A DNA stretch of 64,000 nucleotides from contig NC_134767.1 in the NCBI RefSeq assembly GCF_050436995.1, positions 6,758,001 to 6,822,000 on the forward strand, given 5' to 3'. Source of the stretch: Anticarsia gemmatalis. Lineage: Eukaryota; Arthropoda; Insecta; Lepidoptera; Erebidae. The position numbers and the translations under genes were made by a program. Of this stretch, positions 37,882 through 51,300 are shown in pieces (position 1 is the first letter of the stretch; every line of letters starts with the position of its first letter). The notes beneath the pieces were generated by a model. It was given only the letters and a program-made list of their open reading frames with translations. It ran no database searches and was not told the origin of the DNA.

Positions 37882-38569
37882 CAGAATCGAATTCGAATAC
37901 GATTTAATCATAGTTTAGGTAATGTCAAATCGAACTCTTAAATACCAAACTATCGCATGATTGGACGTTAGTTTTAAGTGAAACTTTTTGGATTTTTTAT
38001 TTATTTGATTATTTTAATTTTAAAACCATTGTTTGACCACGCGCTAGTTTGCAGTTTAAAACTACATAAGCTCGAATTTGATTTAATCGAATTCAAATTC
38101 GATTCTGTCGGGAATAAGCCCCTTGTTTATCAATTTGACAATTATTTTATAACTTTGTTATTTTTAATTATCAAAGGCCTTGAATATGACTTGATTTAAA
38201 TGTAAAACAATAAGTATAGGAACTAACTAACACCGTTTCTTAAATTTATTTCTCAATGGAAGATGATTAACGGGAGACAGTAGTTTAGTTTTCACTAGCT
38301 TTCTTATTAAAACTGATTTGTAATGGCGGAAATATTAGACCTAAAAGACAGGTTTAAATGAGAAGCATTATGATCTAATGCTAAACCATATGCTAGTCAA
38401 ACAAACACGATCGGTGAATGAATTTGTACACGCAACTGCCCTAAGTTAAAATTTCATTAACAATATCTACAACAATTTAAATTCCTATGTGAACATGATT
38501 CTTTGCTGCAATCTTTGTACCTCGGCTTTTATTTTAAAACCTCTTTTAATATTGAAATAATCTAAATTA
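37882..38569. other. Gene-free stretch
   Basis: AT-rich, no supported feature. The 73-codon plus frame at 37978-38199 is hydrophobic by composition only. Confidence 0.4.
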
Positions 38570-38787
38570 CTAACCAAAATTCTGATTTGCATTTTTAAGA
38601 CAACTCCCGCACTAAGAAACGCTCTTGTGTCGCGGTTGATTTTACAAACATACAAACAACTAACACATTTACAATCAGACCCGAAACAACTAGGTATATG
38701 CGGATAGCACAAATAATTGTTCCGTGTGGGATTCGAACCCACGAAGTCTGCGGCTACCTTAACTACTACGCCACGGAGGTCGTCAAA
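38570..38787 (-). mobile_element. tRNA-derived SINE, near full length, reverse
   Basis: On the minus strand: cctccgtggcgtagtagtta (box A), gtgggttcgaatcccacac (box B, perfect), acaattatttgtgct, then a body with gtttgtatgtttgtaaaat and cgcgacacaagagcg. The body matches the plus copy at 11.27 kb. The 85-codon minus frame here is SINE sequence. Confidence 0.82.
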
Positions 38788-39450
38788 TTGCTATAGCCCA
38801 TTACTATTTAAATTGGTAAAGTATTGCTTTAAATGATTTTGCAAATAGTATCAGTATAACGCAATTTTTAATTTATTCGATTTATTCAACTGCAGGAAAG
38901 AATCAAGTTCACTGACCTTTAATTTATTACGCAACCTAACTATATTACACGATACGGTTTCATAAGTTTGAAATGACTCTTATTTCCGTCAATGTACATT
39001 CCTTTGTCAATTGGTAGTGTAAACTCGTCACACGATTGCAGTAATGTCACGCTTGAAAATCGCAGTCATTACAAGAATTGTTCAACGCTGACTATTTTCC
39101 GGGCCATACGTTACTACTGTTGCTTTAATAAAAAGTTTTCCGACATTTTTACAAGAATTTACGAATATATTACAACTATTGTATATTTCGTTATTAATTA
39201 CTAAGAATTCTCAGTATCAAATTGATTAAATTCATAGGAACTGATCGCGTGTCTTTCCGATTTATTTGTGTTAATGAAAATTGGTAGGTATTATTGTGAT
39301 GATACGCATCACGCAGAGTCTGAAAAATTCTTTGTTTTCCGGAGTTGTAATCTACTTTCCAAAGTAGAGTATAAAATACAAACTCAGCAATTCTAAAGGT
39401 GTATCTAAAAATTAACGCAACAGACGCGCGTGGCTACGAACGTTTTTCTG
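38788..39450. other. Gene-free stretch
   Basis: AT-rich, nothing recognised. Confidence 0.4.
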
Positions 39451-39621
39451 AACGGCTATCACGTATCACAGTTGACAATTATTTGGAACCCACTACGCAG
39501 TACATTGTTTTCTCCCTTAGATTATAGTGATTTACAGGTTTCGTCAAAGCAGCAATGTACTGCATAGTGGCTATCAATATGACGTACACTAGTTATCAAC
39601 TGAGATACGTGATAAGCCCGC
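39451..39621 (-). mobile_element. MITE-B, copy 2
   Basis: Ends ggctatcacgtatcacagtt and aactgagatacgtgataagc. The interior is reversed relative to copies 1 and 3 (aaagcagcaatgtactg). Confidence 0.78.
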
Positions 39622-41701
39622 AGATCCCGCGGTTGTCGTGTGATCGTGCCACGTATTCCTGCCGCGTTTAGCTTAGACACAGCTTAAAATTTCATATTTA
39701 AAATCACTTTTGAATTATGCAGCTCGTTATAAAAACTTCGCAAACCTAATATTCAATATAAAAATATTTTCAATTCTCATCAATTTGTGCGTTTTATTTC
39801 ATTTGAAACAATATTCGAAAATTAATTTTATTGCTGTTTCTTTTGTAATATTATTCAGTTTTAAGGCAAAATGTGACCGTCTTGAAAATTAAATATCGTC
39901 TTATCCGAGATAATGTGCAATAATGCACTTAATATTGACCGTCAGTTTTATTTCTAGACTATAAGAACTAGTGTATTTAACGTTCTATGATCAAAGGAAC
40001 AATATTATTATCCTAAGGTAATCCTACCTAGAATCCATTTTTCCTCGTCCTCATTTCCATGCAAGTCCTTTACCGAATTAAAATCGAGCACCCGGCTCGT
40101 TGAAATATATGAAAAATATTTTTAAAATTACTAACGTTTCCGTCGTCTCATATTTTTTCCTATATACAATTCAATCTTTTGGCAGTGACCAGCTGGTCTT
40201 ACAGTTTATTTACAACAATCCTTTACAATTTGTTTTCATTTAAATATAGATCACACATCAAAATCCTCAAGCCCATTTCAAAACCACACTCCAGATTCTG
40301 GATACAACCGTCAATCTGACGTAAATCCAGATGCTGGAATTGATATCCATAATCTGGATTTTGGTTCGAATAGTGAATTATGTGATTTTGACATATCACC
40401 GAAATAAAACCTACATCTAAAATAAGTTATTTCTTTTTCGAGATATTAAATGGCATTATGTAAAGCTTAGTTACGAATCGAAGCATCATATCTCTGCCAA
40501 CTATCCTTACCGTACTACGTTTATCACCATTCGGCACCTTTTGATGATTTCTGCTAATAAATTGAACTTATGCACTAGAAATACGGTCGAAAAAATCTTA
40601 TTGTACGCCTCGGGAATATTCGTTTACCTTCGGAAATCTCCGTTCAAGAAATACGACCGTTTTTGTCAGAGAGCTTTTATATTGAAATAGAAATAAATGT
40701 TATATCATGTGATATAAAATTTATTTCTAGGCCAGGCCTATATACACATGCTATTTAAAATTGTGATGTTTATTTATTTCGTTTTATCCCTAATATGTTT
40801 TTACGCAAGTGTATTCCAGGCCTCAATTTCGAAACTTTCCGAGACGCATAACAATTTCAAACTACGTAAAACTTTAGTTGGTAATTCTCAGACGATTACG
40901 CTTTAAAGTCAAATTATTCTTAGTCTAATTGAAAAGTGGGCACAGATTTTTTCGTATCATTATTTGGACCCACCTTAATAGCATTTAGATAGTAAAGATT
41001 CAATACGCATTGTCGACAGTCGCCAGTCAGCCTTGCGACTGAACTAGTATGAAACTAAAAGTCGCCTCTGACAAACCCACGAATATCGACAGCGCGATAT
41101 CGAATATTTTCAACAAAAAAGTACAACTAGACTTTATACAAATTCTAATAACACACCTTTAGAATATCTACAAAGGAAGAAATGTTCATAAATATATCAT
41201 TGAAAGAAATATCTAGGTAAAATTTTAAATAACAAAACATTATACTAATGTCCCTTTGTAAATGGACATTTGGCCGACACCGCGTCGAATGCCTTTGCGA
41301 TATCTATCGATGTTCTTTATAAAACGATTGTGAAAACTTTTAATACCAACATTATAAAAATTCAATTCTTAGTACAGAAAACCTTTTAAAATGTTACTTT
41401 TTAAAGGTATTTTATTGGTCAAATCAGCCAATATCATGGTGGAATATGGTCTGACTAAATAGTGCTACAACAGGTACAAAGAATGAAAAGGACGGCACTT
41501 TTCTATTGAACAGTTCTTTATAGGTAATTGTGATTCATATTAGAAGTTTCCACACATCGCATTTTTAGACCCTCAACCTTAAAAATACAGGATTACAATT
41601 TACAATCGACCTAATGATTTAAATCAATTCTTCTGTCACTTTGCAGTTGTGATGTAAATAATCCTACCAAGATGACACCATCCAAGGATCATCATTACAT
41701 T
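39622..41701. other. Gene-free stretch downstream of RYBP
   Basis: AT-rich. An inverted repeat at 40689-40728 pairs agaaataaa with tttatttct and ttatatca with tgatataa. No exon recognised. Confidence 0.45.
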
Positions 41702-41707
41702 TTTATT
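41702..41707 (-). promoter_or_regulatory. Poly(A) signal for RYBP
   Basis: AATAAA on the minus strand, about 150 nt after the RYBP stop codon, the first such hexamer downstream. Confidence 0.6.
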
Positions 41708-41856
41708 TGAAAAAATGAATGGCGAATTTTGAAAATCCTTACTAAGGACTTTTTAAAACATTCTCAATAGGTTTCTTCTGAAATATAAGTGATCAAGGGT
41801 CAAAATATAACAGCTTACGCAACAGCATCCGACGCAGGTGCGAGGCCAACTAGAGA

Positions 41857-44800
41857 TCATGGTCTCGCGTCGTTCGAAGACTCCACATCACTTGAACTGC
41901 TCGACACTGATTTCTTCGGCTTGTATTCAGTTATAACAACTGTTACTCCGCTAACAGTTACCTGGCGACAAACAGCTTTATTACATAATTGGTTATTTAA
42001 AGGTGATAGCGCGTTTGATAGGTTTTTTTTCTATGGTTATCGCTTTGCGAACGGTATAAGAAGATTGGCAACACGATATGTATGAATGGGGACGAAGCAA
42101 CGGCAGTACAGAGGTCTGTTAGAATTTAAAAGGATGAAGACGTAAAGAAAAGTTTTAAGAAATCTATTATGACTATAAGTAACTATAAGTAATATAATAA
42201 AATATAAAAGATCCACTCGTAAGAACTACAAGTTCTGTCATTCTTCTCAAAGAATGAAAACGTATTGAATAGTTGCAAGAGAAGACTAGAAAATAATTAA
42301 TATTAAAGATTCATATTTAACAACTAGGCCCGAAATCAGCTCAAACTTGTAAGAACATCAAATTCCAAAAATGTTATATACAGTAGAAACAGTAAATGAA
42401 AAACAAATGAATTAATCTAATTATAAAACTTACGAACTTGTACTTGAAGATTAATATTATTTGCTGAGAAATTGTCAATTGTCAAAATGTCAATTGATCA
42501 ATCGTCAATATTTGACAATCCGGTACTCAAGAGTGGCAACTGATCAAACGTAATAGCACCTTAATAGGTTATTTTAATCTGACACAACATCTAGAACTAA
42601 TCTAGACTGACAATAGTGTTGAAAAAGAGTGTATACCTAACGGTATTAGGTACGTGCGAATCGATCAATAAGATAGACTCGATGAGTAAGGAAAATCAAC
42701 ATCGTAAATGTAATGAGGAGAGTCTAGAATACTTAATTAGATTTTCAGAATTTAGTACATTGATTTGATTAATGGGGTTAAGAAGGTAACGGTTAGAAGC
42801 AGGTTGATATCAATCAATGTATATGAAACTCTTCTATTACTGAGTGACTGACTAATGGACAACGCACAACCTGAACTACTGAGCATATAAAGTTGAAATT
42901 TGGTATGAAGATATTTTAGGAAGTATAGAAGAGAACTAAGAGAGGATATTTGGCTACTACCCCGGAATGAGATAAAAAGAGGGGAAAACTTTTATATAAA
43001 ATATATGAAATTATTATGAAACGGGAAAACTAAAGTCCACGCGGACGAAACGGCAAACGCTATAAAATAAAATAGAAAAGTTGATTTTGAAAAACTTCGA
43101 GAGACTGATTTAAAAAAAATAAGAGTACCTGTCCAGACATCCAAACATCTCACAATCTCTCAAAAAATCCATTAATTACGAAATTTCATTACTTCGTACA
43201 TGCAACGATAATATACGCTCATTCGATACATCTAACCCTGTATGTACCAAAGCGACATTTTCTTACAAAATTACGATTGATCACATAAGCTATATGTATC
43301 ACATCATATAATTTAGCAGCATTTAAGAAAATTGCCCTTAGCCCAATAACAGCACATAAGCTAGGTGTTAAAGCCTATTAAGGAGTAATAACAGGGCACA
43401 GACAGCGCTGGTCAGGGGACTAATAACAAAATTGCGCGCTCATCTATCGCCTGCCAAGCCTGATGATGATGCCAGTGAACACTTCCAAGACCATTTTGTA
43501 ACGGATATTAAGGTTTCTGTGGAAATTAGACGCGTTTGTACGTAAGTGAGATGTCAGGGTGTACAGTATCTTCTGTAATGACTATAGAAAATAGTTATGC
43601 AGTAATTACTGTGTACTTTTGAGTATCGTTATCGACAAATGACGATATTACTAACAATGCAGTAATAAACGAAGGTTATAGGAAAAAAGTAGGTACTTCT
43701 TAGTTGAAAATCTAGTGTAGTAAGACCTGAGCGAAAATTTTCTATCCGTACGAGATTCGACGATTACTTTGTAGCATTAAAAATTGAGGTTTTAGGTCTA
43801 CTTAGAAAGATTTGCAGGGCGCAACGACGAGCGCTATTGCGCCTCGATCGCCCGATGAATAGAACAGTTAAACGAGAGTCCTCTGCACTGGGTCTACGTT
43901 AAAGCTTTCTAAAACAGCTAGGTATGTCCAAGTTAGCTTACTTTAAGGCCCTTTTGTACACAAGGCTACTCTTCGGTACTTAACGATTTTAGCCTTTTAA
44001 CAACGACTGTCATAAAAATTAATTCGCGGGATGAATGTCAGACGCGACTCGTATACTATCCTCAATCGATTTTTACTGCGGTAGTCGCTGGAAGACTAAA
44101 ATTGTTGAAAAACGGAGATTTTCGTATTATTTTCAGCCTAAAATAAAACATCGTGAAACAACCTTTCATTCCTGGAGTTTTTTAGAACAGTTCTTGAAGG
44201 TATGCAAAGCCCCAACCTGCAGTAGACAAGCGTGGTGGCCTTACCCCTTCCTAATTACGGGAGGAGACCTTAGTCCAGTAGTTTATATTATAGGACATTA
44301 ATGGGTTATATTTATTTATTTATAATAGTATTAAACTGTTTGGTTTCATTACCTCTCTAGTCTGTGCCGAACTTCGATCAACATTGCTAAGCCGGGGCGG
44401 GTGTCTCCGCTTCTTCTTGAGCGAGTTGGCGGAGCGCGGCCGCTTCTGCGAGCTGGTGGGCGCGGTGCCGGCCGCTTGTGCCGCCACCAACGCTGGGTTG
44501 ATGCGTGGCTTGCGTGTTGATGTGCCTGGAGGAAGAGAAGCACTTTTAAATAGTCCATTTCCACTTTATAAAACATCTATAACGGGTATTACTATAGGCG
44601 TAAAAGGGTATAGTTTAAGAGGTCTTTAGTATACGTTTAGAATAAAAACGATAACTAAGAGATGTTTCCATCGTCAGATTACTTTATTAAACGAATAATA
44701 ATGACATTCAGTTTGGAAATGTGTATAAATTACTTATAGGAATTAATTCAGTAGCCGGTTGCTGAAAATTATTGCCCGAATAAAGTTAACAGACGACATT

Positions 44801-47800
44801 TTGAGTGAAAATCATAATTTTGTCCTGCTATTAAACATTGTATCATATCCTATTTTTCATATGTTTCATTATTAAACTGAGTTCATAATCCTTTCTCTAT
44901 ATACAACGAAGCTAGCTGTAGTAAAACTTCAAATATCAGTGAAAATATTCCGCGACTGTGCGGGAGGGTACTCGTATATTCAGGCGCCGTGGGGCGGTAT
45001 TGCATTCAGCGGGTCGTGTAGCCCCGGGGCGACGGGGCTCCGTACTCTATGCGTCCCCCGAGCCAGACGAGATACTAGGGAAACTCGATGCGAACTAGTT
45101 TTTAGCTTTATACGAGATAATAATGTTGGCAAATTCGAATTGGTTGTACTTAGATGATAATCACGCAAAGAATTAGTTTCGGTATTTGTTTTTATCGATT
45201 ATTTTGAGAACTTTAATAAGTTAAAGCTAAAGCATCGTAAAGGTAGATCTAAAGGTACCTCACGTGTTGTAAGGTTAAAGTAAAATTATAAGAGTATGAA
45301 AATATCTTGGAATTATAGTTAGAAGTCTAATTATATCATTGAAACAGTTCAAATTACGTTACTTAATGACATTATTATCACGGATATATACCTCATTAAA
45401 ATAAAAGCGAACTCGAAAACCATTCATGAGATAAGAAACAACTTCGAGAACTTATAGTAACGCGAAGTATGCCCGGCATTTTGTTCAGAACGAAGTAGAC
45501 GTGAAACAAAGACATCGTAAGAGGCTAGACTTCAGTACTTAGCGACGTAAATCGGGATTTAGTGCACGCCATCTCGACGTAGGAAAAATCTTTGTGAAGA
45601 AAACTACCCGACGGAGAGATAAGTTTGTAATGCACGGTTATCGTTGCGTGGAGAATCGAGTAAGTAGGGGATACGGTTTCTAGTTTGTAAGTGATAGCTG
45701 TTGTATGTAATTTGCCAGTGCTTGCACGTTAAATTGTGAAAAAGTTGTTTTTCACTTCCTCCGAGTGTCATAAAATTCGTAAGAATGTTTACGATCGCTC
45801 TGACTTATATTTTATTTAGCGAACAATGTTGCATAGAAATTTAAATATTCGTTACCTCATCATTACAGTTACTAAAGTGACTAAATAGGATAAAGTCTGT
45901 ACATCTACAGACTTCATTAGGTATACAGAATTTCAAACCTGTACCCGTAGTTGACGTACTAAGAGACCCACAAGATCGAAAAACTTATTGATCTGAAGCG
46001 GCATTTGCATATTTTGCATGCCTTTAGGCCAGCCAGAGTAATAGTGAATCGACATTGGTCAACGTATGCTAAATGCTGTTTGAAAACAGCAAGTAAACAT
46101 TAATTTGGGTCAACAAGACCAGGATCATTAGACCTCAAGAAATTTTTCCACAAGTATACGTCACGGAAAAATTGATCGATTAATCAACATTTGGCACAGT
46201 TTGGCACGTTATGTCTTTCTAAATTTCCCTTCTATAATATTACTAAACCCATGGTTTGGATGAAAATAAAGTGAATTTCGGGCAATTACAAGACGTAAGA
46301 AGCCTTACAAAAAATAAGGGTGGAATGTTCCCAGAAACTTTAGTGAAAAGTGGAAAGATTGATTAAACGTATCCCTACAATATCCTTGCTAAGTATAAAA
46401 CTATTTACATTCTCAGTCTCGGTATTATTTAGCATATCGCGTAGCAACACAGTTCGTACATTAGGGTGTATTGTTCTCGCCGCGGGGCGGTTGAGGTTCA
46501 GCGTGTATTCGAAATGCGAAGGGATGTAAGGACTAGTAAGGAGGGTCGTATAGTTATAGCGGACAGAAGTTTATGGTATCGGCATTTTAACTAACCTTGA
46601 GCCTAGCTATAAGATGTTAGACTAGACTGGCTGATATTGATCGCTTTAGTTAATTAGAAGTTACTTTGGCATTTATTACCGCACAAAACGTTTTTTGTCG
46701 TGAAAATTAAACATATGGGATCCAGTTCTAAGGTGGCGGCCACCTTAACTATTGCGCCAGATGTGCCCCTTGCATGTACCTACCTACTTGTAAAGTACTT
46801 CACAATAAATGAATTAGTGTGGGAATCTTGTTTATAAACACGCACTTGGCTAATATTATGGAGCAAGCGGCTAGTCCCTAGCACGTTTTAAAAATTCCCA
46901 TGTGAGTTCGTTTTAATGATATTATTAGGAAAATATGTACAAGAATCAGTAAAAAGGAAAAATAGTCGCGAATTCGTTTTATTGTAGTTTCCAAGAGGAA
47001 AAAAATGTAGACCTTCGTACAGAACGCAACATTAATCTCCGATTCCCGACTATTTTCAGTTAAGGAACATAGGGACACAAGGAACATCTTTAAGTTTGTA
47101 CTGATCGCTGACAAAAATCCTCGTGTATTGGAACTATAATGTTGAGTTGCCTACGAAGGGCCTACGTACCTATCTACTATGTGTGATAACATTGTTTCGA
47201 ATAGGTACATTGTTTCTGTTTTCTATAAGAAAATCCCATAAAACAGGTGTAAAAAGTCATTTGAAGTAGGTAGGTAGGTACCTAGTTATTGTCATAAAAT
47301 CTTGTTGGATTTTTAAATGTCACACAGATTCAAATTAGTAATCTATGCCTAGATAAACGTTAAGTCATAGGTATGTTTGTTTTATAGCATTTTAATCAAT
47401 TAGGTATATTAATCTTTTATTAGGTAGGTAGGTACCTACCTAACTAAATAGGTACCTACTAGTTAGTTATGTGGAATGCATATAGGTACGTGAAATCTAT
47501 GTAATAAATTAGTCATTTTGTTGTTTCCAATAACGTTTCTTAGTCAAAGGTTATCAAGACGTACAAGGCCAAGTCACTGAGAGCTCTGTTCATCCCCATA
47601 AACATTGTAAAACGTGCCTACGTACCTATATCTGTCCTTCAAAGAGCAAAGATATTTACGTCAAAAGGTCAACGAACATTACCCAACGGAATTCGGAAGT
47701 CGGAAAACCGATTCCACAATCACCGTTGCTATGAGTATTCAATTCGGTCGGTTTATACAGTAGTACAGTCGAGTTTTCTGGCGTTTAAACTTGGAATGCA

Positions 47801-48616
47801 CAGATTTGTTTACATAAATTGTTAATCAGTCAAGATTGTTTGTTTATCTGGAGTTTCTAAAAGAGTTTTTAATACGAGAGTAATTTACTATGCAATTAAA
47901 CGAGTTAACGAACTTTGTAGTGAGTGTACGTCTGTTTGATATAAAAGTGCCTTGTTAGAATAGTTAATTATTAGAAAAACAGTTGCGTTGATAAGTAAAT
48001 ATACGCACAGCGGTGTAATTTACTTGTTTTGCATATTTTCGGCCATTACAGTACAGGAAAAAATCTATAACATAGTGTTAGTACCTAATAGGTTCCAAAC
48101 AAAGGCTTAGCTGTATTACTAACTAGCCAGACGGTTTATGTCGATAACTACACGTAAAAGGTATCATAGCTATACAACTTTGGCGTACCCAAAACATTGG
48201 CAAGGACGCGACTTCGTTAGTAATAATCAATACCAAGTTTTGGCCTATGTTCGCCCATTTTAGGTTATGTGACATTACAACCTCTGTACAAGAAACTAAT
48301 ACCTAAATTATGCAAATTTCTGCACACGTAAGTACGGGCGATAAAAGTACTATAATTATGCCGATATATAAACATTCCAAACTACGTGGCTAAGTATGTA
48401 GGCTAAATTATTATGGGGTCATTCACATACGCCTGTCAGACAAAGGACTACGAAATTTAGCAATGTATCGACTGTATTACCTTTTCTGACATCACACATC
48501 GAACATTTGAAGGCTTCCGCATTATTTCTGTACGTACAAACGCTGCAATCCCAATAATTTTCTTCGAGCACTTTTGACGGCCTCTTGGCTCTCCGAATGG
48601 CATTTTTCTTGTCCAT
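41857..48616 (-). CDS. RYBP: RYBP/YAF2-family Polycomb protein, complete, 3 exons
   Basis: Exons: 48616-48481, 44525-44353 and 41961-41857, all with GT/AG borders; total 414 nt, 137 aa. Exon 1 (residues 1-45) carries a basic start and a RanBP2/NZF-type zinc finger, WDCSVCTYRNNAEAFKCSMC, with four cysteines in CX2C...CX2C spacing. Exon 2 continues GTSTRKPRINPALV, a lysine/arginine-rich linker, and RLSNVDRSSAQTRE. Exon 3 reads VTVSGVTVVITEYKPKK, the RING1-binding beta-hairpin of the family, then a serine-rich acidic tail. RYBP joins variant PRC1, binding RING1 and ubiquitylated H2A through the finger (known for the family). The start MDKK is preferred over an in-frame MCVK four codons upstream because family members begin near MDKK. 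It is shorter than human RYBP (228 aa), mainly in the linker. Introns are 3955 and 2391 bp, phases 1 and 0; the second contains a SINE-like repeat. Confidence 0.95.
44200..44315 (+). mobile_element. SINE-like repeat in RYBP intron 2
   Basis: aagcgtggtggccttacccc, ggagacc and tgggttatatttatt place it with the family at 10.36 kb. It lies just 3' of exon 2 and belongs to the intron. Confidence 0.5.
44935..45095. other. GC-rich island in RYBP intron 1
   Basis: A strongly GC-rich block (cgccgtggggcggtattgca, gccccggggcgacggggctc) in an AT-rich intron. It is open on both strands (72 and 62 codons) with no recognisable protein. It could be an internal promoter, an enhancer or a repeat fragment. Confidence 0.3.
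46700..46790 (-). mobile_element. SINE fragment in RYBP intron 1
   Basis: On the minus strand gcaaggggcacatctggcgc, aatagttaaggtggccgcc recalls the box-A region of the SINE at 38.6 kb; the box B is degenerate. Confidence 0.35.
47262..47465. repeat. TAGG/CCTA-rich simple repeat tracts
   Basis: Runs of taggtaggtaggtaccta at 47267-47285 and a palindromic gtaggtaggtacctacctaa at 47424-47444, in RYBP intron 1. Such tracts are frequent in noctuid DNA. Confidence 0.6.
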
Positions 48617-48699
48617 TTTAACACACACTTACGTCTAAATAGAACTAACACACGTTAATCATGATACTTTTTGTTGTGAACAAAAGTTTTTAACACACA

Positions 48700-48885
48700 A
48701 ACTTAAAATAAATCGTCTGAGAATCATTATTTTTGTTTTACTGTGCACAGAAATGTACACTTTTTACGCCATGACAGGTAGTCAATGTCGCGTCGGTAAA
48801 GCAGCGCGAGGGCGCCACTTTCTTTGGACTGTTTTATCAACAATTCTAATTGGTTTTTCGTCCAATAGATGGCAGCATCATAAAA
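48700..48885 (-). promoter_or_regulatory. Candidate RYBP promoter region
   Basis: Immediately upstream of the RYBP start codon lies a GC-richer patch (cgcgtcggtaaagcagcgcg). Beyond it, on the plus strand, are two CCAAT-type boxes in opposite senses (attgg at 48849, ccaat at 48863) and agatggcagc. No TATA box is seen. The TSS is not determined. Confidence 0.4.
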
Positions 48886-51180
48886 TTTACTTTAAAAAGT
48901 GGTCAAGTGTGAACTTTTTGCGGATTTGATTTTGCACAAAATAAGTTTCATTAATAAAAAATCTCTGAAAAATAACTACCTAGTACATATTAAAAATGTA
49001 GTAATACTATTTTTTCACTGTGATACCACCACAACAGCCGATACAATAAATTATTTAAAAATCTGCGCATCCAGAATGGGGTAACATTCATCATTAAAAG
49101 TAAATAATAATATGCTTGCAATATTTTTATAATTATCGCTTTACTTAATAAATATCTCGACAGTATGTAAGAAATTGTTCCTTTAGCTGAAGAATATAAA
49201 AAAAATGTTTTTATAAATCTTAAAGAAAGTATTTTTTTTATCTTAGACCCCCAATATCGTTTGTAATACGAAAGAACGTGTACAAACATGGAATTCACCA
49301 ATGATTATATCATAACAAGTAAGAGCCACATAATATAAGCGATCAGGATACTTACCACCACACACCTAATAACTAAACCTAGTTAACAAGAGAATTTGAA
49401 CTCTATATTTTGAGAAATAGAGTCGAATATTACATTATGTGTAGTAAATGAATAGGTTTGAAGTAACGACAAAAAGGCACTTCTATAAAGGCCGGAATTC
49501 TTAGAAATGTCGACCTTTTTTTAGACAAACTACCTATGTGAAATTCTCTACCTGAGTTTGTCAAGGTTTGAGAACATTTCGCTTTAGTTCATGTTACGAA
49601 CGTGTTCTGTTTTATGCAACACTAGTTTTTGCTCACGGCTTTACTCGCGTGGGATGCTTTATCAGGGATCCTGCAGCTCATTATTTGACACTTTTATGAG
49701 CTATGAGAGATTTTAAATAAGAGTTAGATAATTTATCTGCTAAATAAAAAATTACAGAAGATCTATGCAACAACTGCCAAATTTCATCTGATTAGCATTT
49801 TGATACTTATCCTATAGTGGTGAATTAATTGGATCAGTAGATAAGCAGCTTCAATAAAAGTAACAGATATTTGCAAGTGTAGATGATCTTTGCCTCAAAA
49901 ATATAAGAATGTTATGAAATTGAAGTCGGTAGACATTTTCTCAGTGGCGATTAATTCGAATGAATCATTGCGACGCTGAATTGAATTTCAAAGAAAAAGA
50001 CAATGGATTCAGGAAAATATAATAGGTACCACCGTAACTTGACTAAATATGTACGGAGGTCTTAGAATGAATTACAACGTAGTTGTTTTAGAAAGCTTAG
50101 TTTCAGATTGAGAGTTTTGACACTTTTGAGTACAATTTATAAACTTTGATTTGTTCCAACATATTGTTGGAATTGGAAATGAAAATCATGGCAAATGAAG
50201 ATATATCTGCGTCATAGGTTTTGAAATTTTTTATTTATTTTGTTCCCGAAAGTTTTAATGACGCTATTATCTACATTGTTCACCTTTAGTGCCTGCCTAG
50301 ATGCCCCTGCAAGAAAAATACGTAATATTATGTTTGTCTTTATTAAGATTACAATTTCAAATTAAACAAATCAATCTTTGAAATTAATGCAATACCTACC
50401 TACTTTTTTAACTAACCAGCGGGCTTATCACGTATCTCAGTTGACAGCTAGTGTACGTCAAATTGATGGTCACTATTCAGTACATTGCTGCTTTGATGTA
50501 ACGTGTCAATCACTATAAATATTCTAAAAGAGAAAACAATGTACAGCATAGTGGCTTTCAAGTAAATGTCAACTTAGATACGTGATAGCCCCCCTGGATT
50601 TCGTAAACCTTAAAAATGTCTCAGCGTAACTAGATTACATAATCTACAAATCGATCATATACAATATACCTAGTACCTACTTAGTTATCAAAGCTAGTCT
50701 TTTACCTGTTGCGGTTAATTAATAGTTCTAGACGGGCAGTCGTTTGACCTCTGTATAAGGGCGAGCCGATAGAATCGTGGATCAGATCTTGTTAACGAGA
50801 TGAGATACCATCTAGTTAGTACTTTGACTAAGGGCTTATACACTTTTTGTAGAGTTTTTTAACCGGTGAGCTGTGTGACAGTTAGTTTATTTGTGTCTGG
50901 AGCAGATTTTGTTGCTAAGGACTTTGTTTCTCGTTAGGTAACTTTATATTTTGATCTAATATTGATGAATGAGTATTAATTGTAACATACATTTTATCTA
51001 ATGAAATATCGTTTCTGGTTTGACGTCAGACAGATGTTGAAAAAATCTGATCTTAATAATTAAGAATAATATTTTTCGTAAATGGCAACTTTGGTGGATA
51101 AAATTGGTGCAGTGCTATTCGCATGTACTTGTGGGTGATTAATTTAGAGATGAATATATTTTCTTTTCAGATAGGTTTTC
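48886..51180. other. Intergenic stretch with MITE-B and Helitron-like remnant
   Basis: MITE-B copy 3 occupies 50418-50592. A degraded second-family Helitron-like piece begins ctagtttttgctcacggctt at 49622 and fades by about 49810. The 103-codon minus frame at 48990-49301 is compositionally AT-driven and not called. TGACGTCA is at 51021. Confidence 0.5.
50418..50592 (+). mobile_element. MITE-B, copy 3
   Basis: Ends gcttatcacgtatctcagtt and aacttagatacgtgatagcc. Interior as copy 1 (gtcactattcagtacattgc). Confidence 0.8.
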
Positions 51181-51194
51181 CGGTAGCACACAAT

Positions 51195-51300
51195 TATTTG
51201 TGGATCGCACAAATAATTTGTCCATGTGGGAATCGTACGCACGACCTCCCGACACAATGGCGGCGTGGCGACCTAAACCACTGCGCCACGGAGACAGTCG
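51195..51300 (-). mobile_element. tRNA-derived SINE, reverse
   Basis: On the minus strand: gtctccgtggcgcagtggtt (box A), cgccacgccgcc, gtgcgtacgattcccaca (box B, one change), then attatttgtgcgatccac, the same order as the 38.6-kb copy but lacking the distal body. The 111-codon minus frame 51194-51529 includes it. Confidence 0.75.

Noticed and set aside
38700..38790. tRNA-like sequence with perfect box A and box B (also at 11.3, 51.2 and 62.6 kb)
   Set aside because: No acceptor-stem pairing, and the same extended body recurs in other copies, so these are tRNA-derived SINEs rather than tRNA genes.
44349..44576. 75-codon minus frame with RPAPRPPARRSGRAPPTRS
   Set aside because: A shadow of RYBP exon 2 in another frame; the correct frame joins both neighbouring exons and matches the family.
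48990..49301. 103-codon minus ORF, hydrophobic
   Set aside because: AT-rich composition yields Phe/Leu/Ile/Tyr-rich frames; no family match and no initiation or splice support.
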